Assembly (NCBI RefSeq): GCF_901709675.1
Contig: NC_051089.1
Coordinates: 7,437,476-7,501,475, forward strand
DNA from: Syngnathus acus
Lineage: Eukaryota; Chordata; Actinopteri; Syngnathiformes; Syngnathidae
Direction: 5' to 3'
DNA: 64,000 bases
The notes beneath the pieces are model-generated. The model saw only the letters and a program-made list of their open reading frames with translations, was not told the origin of the DNA and did no database searches. Positions 1 through 13,000 of this stretch are shown one piece after another; the stretch's first letter is position 1, and the number at the start of each line of letters is the position of its first letter. The position numbers were made by a program, and so were the translations under genes.

Positions 1-591
1 TGCACTTATGTATGCACTAATTTCTAGCAGATTTTCACTTTGGTGTACCATTTTCAAAGCTATCCTAAGGTGTCACTTTAACTGGCTAACGTGTGTTTCA
101 GTTGCTTTTGTCAATATTTACATGAGCCACATTGGGAACTGTATCTAAAGCTTGACACCAGAGTGAAATGTAGCTTGATGTGAGCGTTCTAACACTTTAA
201 TAATATCATGTCTTTGTCCCCTTTTTGACCTGTTCTCCCTTTTATTTAATTTTGTTGTGTCTCACACCATCCATCCCAAGTTTTGGTGTTTGAGTTATTT
301 TTTTTCTGCTTTCGGCCTCTTCACCTACTGCCTCCCTGGTCTGTTTGGTCCCAGACCTGCTGAGCCTGTATGATAGTTTTGTTTTATTTCTAGTATGTTG
401 CTCAGCGCATGCGATTGCCTGTCTTGTGTGTGCTGATGTTGCAACCCTCATTGCATGCATTTGCTCAGCTAGTGGCAGGACATTGTGGTTTGCTTCACTT
501 TGTGGGCTATTTTTAGATCCATCATGTTCTCTGCTCGTCGGTTTTGAGTTTCCAGTGAGTTTTTGCGTGGTATGTGCACGGTTTTGTTCAG

Positions 592-2690
592 GCCTCCGTG
601 GAGAACATCATGAAGGAAAAGATGCCCAAGAAGGGAGGACGCTGGTGGTTCTCCTGGAGGAGCCGGAACAGTGACTCCAAATCGGTGAGCGCACCAATAC
701 AAATATTTGTCATGTGATCAACAACACGCAGCCATCTGATGACAACTTTGTCCTTCAGGAATCAGTGACAGAAACCACTGGAGACGGAGAAGACAGTTCC
801 ATTTCCACGGCATCATCTATGAGGTTAGATCCACACGCTTCTCTTTTAAACTGTTTCACAGCTTTCACCTCATGGCCATCATCAAACTGTTTGGTTTGTT
901 GGTTTTGCCAGGATGAAAGACGAGTCGTCCTCTAGTGATGAGGACCACAGACCCACTTTGGTGTCTGGAAGCTCCCAGCCTGATGCTCTCCTTGCTTCTG
1001 GTAACGTTTGTTACAAGAAGACTCTTCGTCTCACCTCAGAGCAGCTGGTAAGCAATATTTTTTTAAAGTTTCAATAAGATAAAATAAAATGCATAAATGA
1101 ACAACTTGACTGGGATATCCGTAAAAAATATTGTATACCTACTTGCTTCAAATTATAAATCCTTTCAACACACGCATAGGAAAAGCAAATGTACCAAATC
1201 TGTAATTCATAGCATTAGTGTTAAGTGGGCGCCATCTGGTGGTAGATGAAAGAATATCTGAATTGATTCCATTTAAAAGGTCCATTTATTTTCTCAACTG
1301 CTCATTCTAATTAGGGTCACGGATATGCTGGATCCTATCACAGCAACACAATTAAAATATTTTAAATCCATTACAGTACTTCTAAATTCTTCACGCTAAA
1401 CATCCTTTTGACTTTTTTTTTGGGGGGGTGCATTAAAAAAAACATGTCAATGTGTAAAAAAATCAAAATGTGACATGTTGCTCGATAGGTGAGCTTGCAG
1501 CTGAAGGAGGGTCCAAACGAAGTGGTTTTTAGTGTGACCACTCAGTATCAGGGCACGTGTCGTTGCCCTGGAACCATCTATTTGTGGAACTGGGACGACA
1601 AGCTGGTCATCTCCGACATCGACGGGACCATCACCAGGTCAGACTAACTACTTCAGTTGCAGCTCATGCTCCACTAGAGGGCAGCCTTTTCACAGCGTTA
1701 AAGGTGTCTTGTGATGACAGGTCAGACACACTGGGCCACATCCTCCCCACGCTAGGAAAAGACTGGACCCACCAAGGCATCGCAAGACTCTACCACAAAG
1801 TCAGCCAGTGAGTGTCAATTAGCAACTTTTATTCATATTTATGTCATACTTATTACACAAATATGTTTCAGAAATGGATATAAATTCATGTATTGCTCGG
1901 CGAGGGCCATTGGTATGGCAGACATGACCCGAGGTTACCTGCACTGGGTCAACGAGAGGGGAACCATGCTGCCGATGGGCCCGGTGATGCTCAGTCCCAG
2001 CAGCTTGTTTTCTGCGTTGCACAGGTCGGTCTTTTGCACACACACACTTATTTGTTACAGTATTTGGTACAACTTCATAACCTAATGGCATGGAAATACT
2101 GTACAGATTAAAAAGGGATATTATTTGTTTTTAGGGAAGTGATTGAGAAAAAACCTGAGAAATTCAAGATTGAGTGTCTGACTGACATCAAGCATCTTTT
2201 CTACCCTAATACTGAACCTTTCTACGCTGCTTTTGGCAACAGAGCTACAGTGAGATCACACACAAACACACACACAGTCAATCAAATGTGTTTTTAAAGT
2301 TCATCCATGTGTGTGTGCATGAACCCAGGATGTGTATTCCTACAAGGAGGTGGGCGTTCCCCTCAACAGGATCTTCACAGTCAATCCCAAGGGGGAACTG
2401 ATACAGGAACATGCCAAAACCAACATCTCCTCGTAAGATCTTTTTCCTCTATGATCTTTCTCTATGCCACACACTTAAGCCTTAAACGTTTGTGTCGTCA
2501 ACGTCTGTCCAGTTACGGGCATCTCTGCGAGATGGTGGACCACGTCTTTCCAGTTCTACTCCAAAAACAAGGTGCCGACTTTCCCCGTTCTGACACTTTT
2601 AACGAGTGCGATTACTGGAGCGAGCAAGGGCCCGATGAAAGCAATCAGGACAAGGACGACGAGGGCTCACAGCTTCTGGAGAGCAGCTGA
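592..2690 (+). CDS. lpin1: Lipin-1-like phosphatidate phosphatase, C-terminal part (5' end outside window)
   Basis: Lipins are Mg-dependent phosphatidate phosphatases that make diacylglycerol at the ER and also act as nuclear coactivators. Only the last nine coding exons are here: 592-684, 759-823, 912-1047, 1489-1637, 1721-1807, 1872-2024, 2135-2249, 2329-2432 and 2513-2690 (stop TGA). All junctions are GT-AG and in frame. The first exon carries the lipin motif [14 protein letters not shown]. The catalytic DIDGT (DxDGT haloacid dehalogenase motif) is at 1615-1629 and intact, and the coactivator motif LGHIL (LxxIL) follows at 1731-1745. The C-terminus ([24 protein letters not shown]) is closer to my memory of lipin-1 than to lipin-2 or lipin-3, hence the symbol; paralog a/b status is unknown. 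Bases 1-591 look like intron. The fragment looks functional, with no frameshift. Confidence 0.94.
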
Positions 2691-4605
2691 GCACACTTAA
2701 ATACGTCTTACACAAGTGAGGATGAGACTGAAACCAAACTCCGATCTCGAATGTGATTTAACACTGTGCCGTTCTTCAACAAGAATCCAATAAGCTCACA
2801 ACACACGTCTGTAAAATGGGAAGCTATAAGAAGAAAACCTCATAACGTCCGAATACCTCAAAATTAGCACATGAACAAATAATGGACAATGACAGTATGA
2901 AGACCCGTATGTTGTACAATGACACGTTTACTGACTCGCCAACATAAAAAAAAAAAAAAAAAAAGCACAGTATCATTTGTTAACTATTACTCTGGCAGTA
3001 CATATTACTTTAATCAATTTGCAGATTATTTGCAATTTTGCATATTATTTTTTAAAAAACGTCTTCATTTATATACGGGAGAATGAAAGGCACATTGCTC
3101 CGAATTGTGGTAGTCAGAGAAAAAAATGTAAATGAAACAATTAAAAATAATTCTGTCTTTTTAAAGATAATGCAGCTATTTTTCAGAGATTATTCATTTA
3201 ATAATCATTAGTTGTTTCTTTTATTTTTTTAACTACAATCACCTAATCATTATATTATAAATTTGCAAATGGTAAAAAGTAATTTAAGACCAAAGTTGTG
3301 ATTATTATTATTATTATTAATAATACCTTATTAAAATTATAAATGCCTCTTTGTATATTTATAAATATAGAAAATAATTTAAGCAAGGGCATTACTGTAA
3401 TTAATTATATCCTATTAAAATTTTGTTTTTACACCTATTTGTATATTTTAAATTATTGCACTTTGTTGATTTATTTTATGTTGTTTGAATGTTTCCATTC
3501 TGTGTGCAGGTCTTAATTGAAATTTCATCAATACACTGTAGGTACAGTTTAAATATTAAATCGTATCAACATTTTAGTTACTTTATTTAAAGTCTTTGTA
3601 AAATGAAAATGAATGTCTTCTAGGGTGTTTCCAGTCATCATCTTTAAACGTATGATTTGAAATCTCTAAATTCACTTTGCTTTAACTACATGACAGGAGC
3701 AAAATATAAGAAAGTTGTCTCAGTGTAATTAAATACATCTCTGATAATGCGAGTGAAAAAAGATGGCATTATTATCATCTTGAAGGTGTTTAACGAGATT
3801 GTCAAGGTGTACCTAAAGATGTTCCACACCTCAAAGTCAAAGACAGAATTCACCTCACTCCACTCAGATAAACACATGTGGTCATATGACCGCGCTACTG
3901 TGAAAATAAGAAAGTTACATACACGCAGGACAATGCAATTGATGATATCTGGAGTAATTATTACTATCAATGCAACTCTTTATAGCAGGACTGCTATGTG
4001 AAATAGTATTTTCTTTTTCAATATATGTATTGCATATATTTGGATGCATGCATGTCCACTCACAACTCATTGGGAACGCCACTGTGTATACAAACAATGT
4101 TCTGTACAAATGATATTGCTAATGGTTGATGCTTACTAAAGCAATACAATAATATTTTCAGAGGCTGTAAACTCGGTGTATTCATTTATATGCAGCAAAT
4201 TCGCACTTGGAATGCAAATTGAATGTTTCTGAATGCACTCAATGGACTTACTCGTGTTTTTTTGGGGGGTATTTCAGTTACGTTCACAAAAATTGTTTTT
4301 TACAACAGTTGATCAATAATTGTACTCATATCATATGTGTGCCTGTGTGCTTGTGTATGTGCCATTTTATTATAACATCGCTATGCATCCTCGTAAAATA
4401 ATACAGGAGCACCATCACAGACTGGTCACCTCATTTCTGTTAAAAGTGCATTTGTTTTTATTAAGTACGTGTGTGTTTGTAACGATCATAAAGTAATATT
4501 TATAACACAACCAATGCAATGGACTTCTCAAGATTTTTTGGTGTGCATTTTTATGATGATTGAATTCTTTCTGTGAAAGATCTAATAAAAATTGTTGACA
4601 AGTTC
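2691..4605 (+). other. lpin1: lpin1 3' UTR (inferred)
   Basis: AT-rich, gene-free stretch after the lpin1 stop codon, with no coding similarity visible on either strand. It holds an A-tract near 2947-2964 and a TTA run near 3301-3320. A canonical AATAAA at 4584-4589 followed by GT-rich sequence is a good candidate polyadenylation site, giving a 3' UTR of about 1.9 kb. Lipin genes usually have long 3' UTRs. The end point is inferred. Confidence 0.55.
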
Positions 4606-5108
4606 ATAATTGTGTACCTGTTTTCTATTGACAGCAGTGGAAACAGTTTACCGGCTTCAAAACATTTTTATTTTCTTGAATTTTAATACTGACTAAAATA
4701 GAACAAACTCCCAGACAAATATGTTTGTATTGACTAAAATAATCAACAGATGACTGAAGCTCTTTGAGGGCCCCCTGTCACGTCTCATCCCCGGTTGTTT
4801 TATTATGTGTAGGTTGTCATGGTTTCTGTCAGCGTCTGTGTACTCGCCCCTCCCTTCCTGTGTCTACTCACGATCTATGTACTAATCACAGTCACCTGCC
4901 TCTCGTTACCTGTCGCGTATATAAGTCCTGTCTGCGTGTCACGCCCTTTTCGGGTTATTTGTTGTCGCTGGTTTCTTGTCTCATGTCTCTCTGTTAGTTC
5001 GTTTTTTGTTTGCCATCCCTGTCAGTCAGTTCTGTTGATATTTGTTAGCCTGTTAAGTTTTGTTAGTTTGCCGGTTCTGTTGGCTTGTTCCCCTTGTCCT
5101 CCCTTCCA

Positions 5109-5153
5109 ACCAGGGTTTATTGAAGGGAAAAGGTCCCTTCAATAAACCCTGGT
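5109..5153. repeat. Perfect 20-bp inverted repeat with 5-nt loop carrying AATAAA on both strands
   Basis: The left arm (5109-5128, ACCAGGGTTTATTGAAGGGA) and the right arm (5134-5153) are exact reverse complements separated by AAAGG. AATAAA therefore occurs on the plus strand at 5141-5146 and on the minus strand (TTTATT on plus) at 5116-5121. It lies inside the LTR-like element and about 115 nt beyond the stop codon of the minus-strand zinc-finger gene. Confidence 0.9.
5116..5121 (-). terminator. Polyadenylation signal AATAAA for the ZBTB-like gene
   Basis: TTTATT on the plus strand is AATAAA on the minus strand, about 115 nt after the stop codon at 5236-5238. I see no other AATAAA between the stop and this site. 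It sits in the left arm of the LTR hairpin, so the host gene probably ends within the retroelement. Use of the site is inferred. Confidence 0.5.
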
Positions 5154-5235
5154 CCAAGCTGTATTTGGTCGCCCTGCTCCATTCTGATCCTTAACACGCT
5201 CAGCATTAAACACACCAACACAGCGTCCAGTGTCA

Positions 5236-7253
5236 TCAAATCGAAGAGGTGGGCGCTTTGGTAAAGTCCCTCGTGAGGCCATTGCCGCGCTGGTGTACGC
5301 GCATGTGCTCTGTCACACGGTACTGGCGGGAAAAGGTCATGGGGCAGCGGGGGCAAGAGAAGGGCCTCACCCCCAGGTGAGTGCGCATGTGTCTGTTCAA
5401 GGTGCCGCGCTGGCTGAAGGAGCGCGTGCATAACGAGCACTGGAACGGACGGCGAGCAGGCCGCAGCGTGCTGGGCGTGGACGTTTGAATGTGGTCAGAC
5501 ATGGTGGGAGCGGTGGAGGCCTTTTTACACGCCACATGTTCCCTCATCACTAAAAGTCTATTAGAGTCATTTGATGAAGACCCCGTGTTATCTTTGTTTG
5601 TGTGACTGTGACCGATAACAGACACTTTTTCATATTCCGTTGTCTTGTCCAGAAGTAGATGACTGGATGTTTGGTTTGCAGGTTCCAAACTATCGGAGAC
5701 TCCGGCTTCTTCATCACTGGACTGCTGTGATGAACTGGATGGGGGAAGATGAAGGAATGTCTGAGAAGACATCCCAGAATGAAGCATGTAGTCACTCACA
5801 TGCTGCTGTGTGACTTCAGTGCTCCTAATGTTGACGAGTGGTTCGGATTCCGACGTCTTGGAATCCTCCTGGTGCTGTGTTCTTGTCTCATAGTTGTCTT
5901 CCAGGATATTCATGCAGCAATCGTTTCTTATACTTGGATCTTCACAGTGGCTTCCTGCGTAGGAGTCTTCCGCAAGAGCTATCTCGTGCGAGTCATCAAT
6001 ATGCTTGTTCCTGTACTGGTGAGTGTCCTCCGAAGAAGCCACTTGGAGATCCAACATTGCGTCTCTGCTGCTGTGACGTATGACCGGTACTGGCCCACAG
6101 CACCGAGAGGGGGAAGTGGAAGATAAAGAACTGTGGTCCACATGGGCTGTGAATTGGAGCACATATTTTTGGTCTTCTCTGGCTGGTAGTCTCTTCTCTG
6201 TACTTGACAGCTCAGCACTGTGATCCAAATCCTGAGGAAAAAGGCTTCTACAAGTCCTAAAAGGCTCATTTGAGGCTCTGTCCGCATCGTTCACTTCCAT
6301 TGGTGGCGCATTCATAAGAACCTCCCGCAGTTGCTCCATCTCCAAGAGGCGAGCAGCAGCAAGGAGGTCGTGGTACTGTTGCCAACTTTGAGTGGTAGGC
6401 GGAACTCCCGTGTAAATGAAGTCCAACACAAGCTCCAGCACAGAGTGGGCCAGGCATGGAGCCTGCAGATCCACCAGGGAACCTGTTGAGGAGAGGATAT
6501 TGGCCAGAACTGGACTGGAGGCAGCCAGAATACACCTGATGGACACAAAAGTAGATGTAGTAGATCATTAAAAAATATATATATACATTTTCTCTGGTTT
6601 TTCTATCCTCAAAAGATTTGGATATGTTACAAGTCATATTAATAGTTGGAAACGTTCAGAAATTCTGTCTCATTTTGAGAGATCACAGAAACTCGACATT
6701 TGAACAAGGGTGTGTAGACTTTTTATATCCATTGTATCACCTGCATACAACTACAGTACGTGAACAAAAATAACAAAAAAAGTGCCTTTTCATTGAGAAA
6801 ACGCCTGAATATTAATCTTGGATTTACGTACTTGTGTGCTGGATAGAGATGAGCTGGGTCCTGTCTCTGTCTGAGCACGCAATCACACAAGTTAGCTTGT
6901 TCTCGTTGGTGGTTCAGACTTGCCAATAATAAAGCTGCATGGCGACCCACGTCCTTCATGTGAACAGGAGACAAAATAGTGTAAATAAAAGAAGCCATTG
7001 CAGCTTATATATTAAACATTGGCAGGTGTGTTCTGACTCCCGTTAACTTGAGTTTGAATGTGTTTGGTTAACTCTAAACACATGCCAGTTAGAAAAGGGT
7101 GTACACACTTTTGCAACAATAGTATTTCATTTATTTTGCTTTCCCTGAACCTTATTCTGTCTCATCAGCTATTTTGTTCCATTCCAAAATAAATACACTC
7201 TATTATCTACAGGCAAGTGAAATTTGCTTCAAGAAGTTTTCTCCTACCTCCAT
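5236..7253 (-). CDS. BTB/POZ and two-C2H2-zinc-finger protein (ZBTB family, member not assigned)
   Basis: Probable transcription regulator: the BTB domain dimerises and recruits cofactors, and the zinc fingers bind DNA. The main exon 5236-6535 joins 6832-6953 across GT-AG sites, rebuilding the BTB core (LLLASLNHQREQANLCDC ... YPAHKCILAASSPVLANIL ... VLELVLDFIYTG). The middle is Ser/Glu-rich and probably disordered. Two adjacent C2H2 fingers (FQCSLC...HMRTH and FSCPRC...HMRVH) lie close to the C-terminus. Two starts are possible: ATGGAG at 7248-7253 as a 6-nt first coding exon joined to 6953 (475 aa, reads MEDVGRHAA), or unspliced ATG codons at 6998 or 6959. I prefer the first because of a TATA-like box near 7324-7335 and a good donor. 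I do not recognise the specific ZBTB member. Confidence 0.82.
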
Positions 7254-8427
7254 GTTGTGGTGAAGAGAGGAGATGCGTATCCTGTGTGTGCACAGTCCGC
7301 TGAATGGAGCTAAAAGCCATGGTGGAGGATATATAGTAGTGTGTGTGCTGTCTACGCACATGCTCCCCATTGGAAAGCGATCACAAGCTTTTCAGTCTGG
7401 AACCTCGGTGTGACGTAGAGGAACAGGTGCTTATAGGGAGAGCTGGCTTCTGACGTGACCATTTCCATGGCCCCGAATGGAGGGTACGCTAAGCCCGGCC
7501 CACTGGGTACCAACCATGCAGCACAGAGTTGTAGCGAATAGAGCTCGGTGTATTAGGGACAATTTTGTGTGTTTTAAGTTCTTTGTAGAATTCAACTGAG
7601 AGCGATGTACTACGAAACTCACACTATTGCCACACAACAATTGTACATGTCGCCTACATGTGAAAGTAGGCGAGATAAGAAAGTGCGCCACCCAGCAAGC
7701 TGGCACAGTGTTGACAAGACCATATCAAGCCCCCCCCCCCCAGCCAATCTCGTGCTTGTCACCCCTCTTCATACCCAGCTACTTTTACTGCCACACTTAC
7801 TTGGCATGTGCCCAATGGAAATACAACTGGATGACACACATAAGAGGGCCATTTAAAATAGAGGCCTTGACGAATCAGGACGGCCTGAACTAATACCTAG
7901 TGTAAAAGTAATTGGTGATAGGATAGCGTACGTGACTGGAAAACAATGTGACGCGGTATCAGATACGCTGAATTTACAGACGACTGTCGGCCACGTCCGC
8001 CGTAGATTCTCTGAGTAGGACAAAGGTTGCACTTTTGTTTCGATCTCATTCAATGGATGTGATTTATATCTACGGCCATGGGAGTCATTTGTATACAAAT
8101 ATTTATTTATATATATATTTTAAATAATATTCCAACATGTGTAAAAACACCTGGTGGACAGTGAGTGTGAGTCATGATTCCTCACAAAAATCTTTAAAAG
8201 ATTTTAATGAGGTTCAAGGGGTCCTTGATCTATTTAGGTGTAAGATGCATCCAGTGATTAACTGGTTAATTTCATTTCAATAATTACATTGATGTGTCTT
8301 AGTGAGTTATATAAACTCCAACTGTGAGCCAGGTCCTAAACAAATACAATAGAAGGAAAAACACAAGTAAATCCATGTTTCATCCCCAGATTTTACTTCA
8401 TGTTAGACATGAACAAGTATCAAACAT
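7254..8427. other. Intergenic region, ZBTB-like promoter side
   Basis: This lies between the 5' end of the ZBTB-like gene and the probable 3' end of cnst. A TATA-like TATATAT (minus strand, near 7324-7335) lies about 75 nt upstream of the proposed ATG. There is a C-tract near 7730-7741. I see no convincing exon, RNA gene or mobile element in the rest. Confidence 0.4.
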
Positions 8428-10044
8428 TTTATTTTTATTTTTTTTTTACCCAAGTTCAAACCTCAGTGAACTGATTGGAAGCAATGCTTTGTTAAGATTT
8501 CGTTAGAACAAAATACAAAATAGAAAAGTTCAGGTCAACTTATACATTAAAATCTGCAGGCAAGAAAGACATTTACATGACATTTTCCAATGCATTTTCT
8601 TCTACCACCAATCCTTAATATATTGAGTCGTTATCTTTTTTAATGTGGGACATACACAAAGTTTAAAAAGCTCATCAGTGGTAGACAGAACCTAATGATA
8701 CACATTTTGTTGTAAGCTCTTTTTGTGAAATATTTTATGGTCGGAAAACATGATCTGCTAATGTGACAGCCAAGCCAATCTGCCTGATAGAAAAGTGATA
8801 CAAGCATATTATACATGTTGTTAAACAAGTAGTGATTAAAAGTCAAAGAGGCCCGCTTCTGTAATGTGCAACATCATTAAGTGAGAAGAGTGACAAAATT
8901 AAAATGTTTGCATCCGCCGACTCATAAATTAAAAATAGAAACTATTCAAGACAATTTTCAGAGTCACCTGAGCCAGCCAGACGACTCGTGCAAATAAAAA
9001 CAAGAGGGACTCTACAATGCTTGACATCATCATGTGATGAATGGATGAACGAATGAATGAACGAATGAATACTGTTTTAATCTAAGATGATTTCTAATGC
9101 ATATAAGACACCGAATGGAAGCTCCTCTGGTGCAAAAACTGTACCTTCGCCTTATTTGTTCGAGATTTTCACACGGCATCCGACACAACATGCAACACAT
9201 GTTTTGATGCCGGATGTAGAAACGCTTTAATAATGTGGGGAAAAAAATGATGCTCTCCAACCAAAGGGTAAATAACCTTTCAAAATTGGGGGAGAAAAAA
9301 AACCCAGTGGCTCTCACCATGAGGATGCTATCCATAAATCCTGAGATGCAGAAACACGATGCTACATGACATCCCACAGAAGAATTATTAGTTGCAAGAG
9401 GTCTCTAGTGTGAGGATAATATTGCAATATTACGACAATAAAAAGGATCGTACCAGTCTTGTTAAACATTCCTGTAGGCGTATGATTTATATCGCTTTAT
9501 AAATGTACAAGTAGAAAAACACTGCTCAGTGATGGAACAATGCATAGATTAAAAACAGCGTTGTTACTCGGCGAAATTTTCTGTGGTCCAGCAACAGCTC
9601 CATTTCTATAACAAAGAAAACTTGAAAAATACAAAGTGTAAATGCCTTACATATGACTGAGAACATTCATTCAGCGTATTAAGACATGATTAAGACTTAG
9701 CAATGCATGATCATTGTTTTTTTACATTTGTGATTTAACAAACCCCTCCCGAAAGTCAATAAAAGCAACTGTAGAGGTTGCAATAATTTTGCAAAATGCC
9801 CGTCAGGCCATTATTTGTGCAGCATGTGTAGAGAGCAGGTTGCAGCCCTCCTGTTTACAAATACTTTTTTTTTAAAACATTTGACAGCAGTGTCAGCTGT
9901 TCTTCTTGTGTTCTTGAGGTTTCTCCATGAAGAAGTACGAATCCAGTCTGGCGGCCTGAAGCATAGCCGCTCCTCTCACTTTTTCCCTAATAACCTGGGA
10001 TGAGACTGACCTGTACAAAGCTGACAATTGTCAATTCCTTGCTG
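8428..10044 (-). other. cnst: cnst 3' UTR (inferred)
   Basis: AT-rich non-coding sequence downstream of the consortin stop codon. The first canonical AATAAA signals on the minus strand are the overlapping pair at 8434-8439 and 8428-8433, suggesting a 3' UTR of about 1.6 kb; earlier ATTAAA variants exist (for example near 9224). A (GAAT/GAAC)n simple repeat lies at about 9036-9070. Confidence 0.45.
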
Positions 10045-13000
10045 CTATGATGGACTCGGGCCTAACCACTGATGGATCTGAGCTATAGCCCGCTGCATTT
10101 GTCCAAAGTAAAAGTCCACATTTCTTGAGAAGTCCTGGCAGACAGAGGAGTGCACATCACCCAGAGCACAGTAAAGGGTGGTGCCTCCCATGCTGATCAC
10201 CACAGTCACCAGACAAAGCAGGAAGAGAAGCAAGCACGAGTCTCTGCCGCCAACATCTGCAAAACAGGTTCAAATTAATCACTTAAATTTGATTTCTAAT
10301 TTCTGTACTGTAGCTGGCGTCTATTCCAGCGAAATATCTGACTGGTATAATGTGAACAAATATCAGGCTTCAAAAGCCGAAACTTACCACTATCAAATCC
10401 ATCATCTGCTACTTTGAAGCGGACTCGTCTTTTGGCAGTGGGTTTATCGGATATGGACTCCGGACTAGCAGACAAACTAACTTCGTCGGAGGGAAGATTT
10501 TTCTTCTTCAAGATGGAGATGAGGCCATAGGCAGGAGATATCTGAGAGGTCACAACACAAAGAACAGGATGAAAAGCTTTTGTCTCGCCACTAGGTGTCA
10601 GTGCGTCACACAATATGCAACACTGAAATGTGAACTACATCACCCATCCTCCCTCCAACATTTATTACCCTCCAGTCGGCAGTGCTTATGTACATGTCCC
10701 AAACAATCAATAAATGGCGAGTCGGCACTAATGGACGCCTACTCCAGTTGCCACATTAGCAGAATATCAACGAGTCGGAGTCGTTCGGAACAAAATGCCC
10801 GTCTCTGGGACGGACAAAAAGAAAAATCCTATTTAGATCAGAATATGAAGATAAGACAATATAATTACAGAGAGTACATCAAAATCGATAGTGTACATGG
10901 CTGGACTATTACATAAGGGGTACAGACCTCCTCTATTGTGATGAGTTTCGCCATGTCGTCCAGTGTGACAGCTTCTGGAAAAATATCAGCCTTCTCATTC
11001 TCATATTCTTCCTGCTCCTCTTCCTCACTGGCCAGCTTGGGATGTTTCGGAAACGCCTCTTGAGGAAGATGGCCATCATCATCCTGTTGCAGGCTGCTTT
11101 CGTTTCCCTCCTGCAATCAAAAACAAATGCAGTGCTTAGAGTACGCAGGAAACAGCAACAGATGTTCCACTCCCAGTTGCTCCGTCCTAACAGATATCTG
11201 GGACATTTTTAAAAAAGAGGGGGAAAAACTTCATTTTTGTACAATTGAGACCAAATTTATTTTCAAAAAGAAAAAGTTTACTGTAGAAGACTGACTTGTA
11301 GTCGAGTTAAAAATGTATGAGAAAAATAGAAACACTTAGTAAACAAAATTTGTACCTTGATCTTTTGACAAATCTCCTCTTTTTCTGCTACTTGAGTTTC
11401 CTGATGCAGATGTTCCACGTCCACATCTATCCCATTCCGCTTCTCCTCGCCTTCTTCTTCTTCTTCAGCCTCATCTTCCATCATCGGCGCTTCCGCTGCC
11501 TCTTCTACATTGCACCGGTCGTCTTCCCTATCCACCTCCTTTTCCTGTGCTGAAACTAAATCTCCACCCTGCTGCTCTGCGGGTTTGGTCTGATCCATTT
11601 GTCCAGCTTCAGAGGGGTGCAAATCATCCCCCAGAGCTGAAGTGGTCCGTTCCAGACACTCCCCTTGTTCTCCGTCAATGCCCTCCACCTCATCACTCAG
11701 CTCGGTCCCATGGAAACCGGCCGTCCCTTCTAAATTGCATTTGGGGGCTTCCCTGTCCTTTTCGGGACTGTTCGGGGAATCGAGTGGAGGTGACAGATTA
11801 ATGGAGGGTGGATGGCTGCTCTGTGGACACGAGGAGTCTTCGGCTCTATTCTCCATTGTACCTTCAATGTGTCGGGCTGAAGGGAAAGGAGCCACAAAAT
11901 GGGAAGAAAAGAATTGATATGTTTTACAATCATTGGTATAGAGGACAAGGACATAAAAAAGAAGGGGTCGATTTTTAAATTAATATCTTAAACAGTAGAT
12001 AATGCTTGCTTTTGACTTTGGGTTTCGCAAACATGAACGAAAACCAGATAAGCCGACTTTCGGAGAAAAGCTAACAATTTCAAAGATAAGAGAAATGGGG
12101 GGGGAAAATCAATCAGAGCTATTCCACAAACTCAAATCTGGTGACGACTGACTACAAACATTAGATCACATATTTCCCAAGTTGTTGTGACCTGATAAAA
12201 GCCACCGAATCACGTTTCAGCTGTGCGTGTGGGTAAACACCCTGCTTCAGAAACAAATCTCTGCAAACTTGTACTCATGCAGACTGCAACTTTCTCTCGC
12301 TCACCTTGTGGAGGTAATGCATCACCTTGTTCGAGCAGGTGCCTTACGCCCAGAGATGCCGGCTGTAAACACAAATATAAAAACACTTCATGAGAAAAAA
12401 AAACCAACATTATCCCTCATTTATATTTACCCAGACAAAATAATGATCTTACCGCTGCATCTGCTGCGTTTGGTCTACGACGAGAAGACAAAATGACATG
12501 GTGGTGAGGAATCTTCGTTTCGTAAATTAAGACATGTAAGATTTGATGACGCTTCATTACACTGCCAATCTAATATTAGCCTGAGCATATTTCCCGGGCT
12601 ATTAAAATGTGTGTGTCTGAGAGGGAGTCAAGTGAGGTGAAACTTAATCAGCACAAGAGCTCAAATATCTGAAAGTGCCCAAGTAGCAGTTCAGCCATGA
12701 CTGCAGTACTCACCGCCACAGTTACGCTCTAACTTGCAAAGGTGGCGACACAAACATGACACTCTAGCCACCTTGGGTGTATTTTATTCCTGTGTATTGT
12801 CTGTTTCTTGGCATGTTATTTTATTTTAACTTGGTTAACTGTTGCGTTCAATATATTAACGTGCCAGACCTAAACTAAAAAGACACATACTGACCGAGTG
12901 TGCGTCTGGCAGATGTCTCTGAGAGTGTCCAGATGTCGGGCTTCTAAACTGGGCTGGCTTCTTATACACCGACTTTCTATGAAGAACAAGCAAAGAGATA

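Larger units (their letters stand above)
4776..5196 (+). mobile_element. Solitary LTR-like element (Gypsy-type LTR, inferred)
   Basis: The block begins TGTCACG and ends TTAACA, giving the TG...CA ends typical of LTRs. It has a TATATAAG box at 4918-4925 and an AATAAA at 5141-5146 in the same orientation, the expected order of promoter and polyadenylation signal in an LTR. No internal gag/pol sequence follows, so it would be a solo LTR. I could not find matching target-site duplications, so the exact ends and the family are uncertain. A perfect inverted repeat lies at 5109-5153. Confidence 0.5.
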
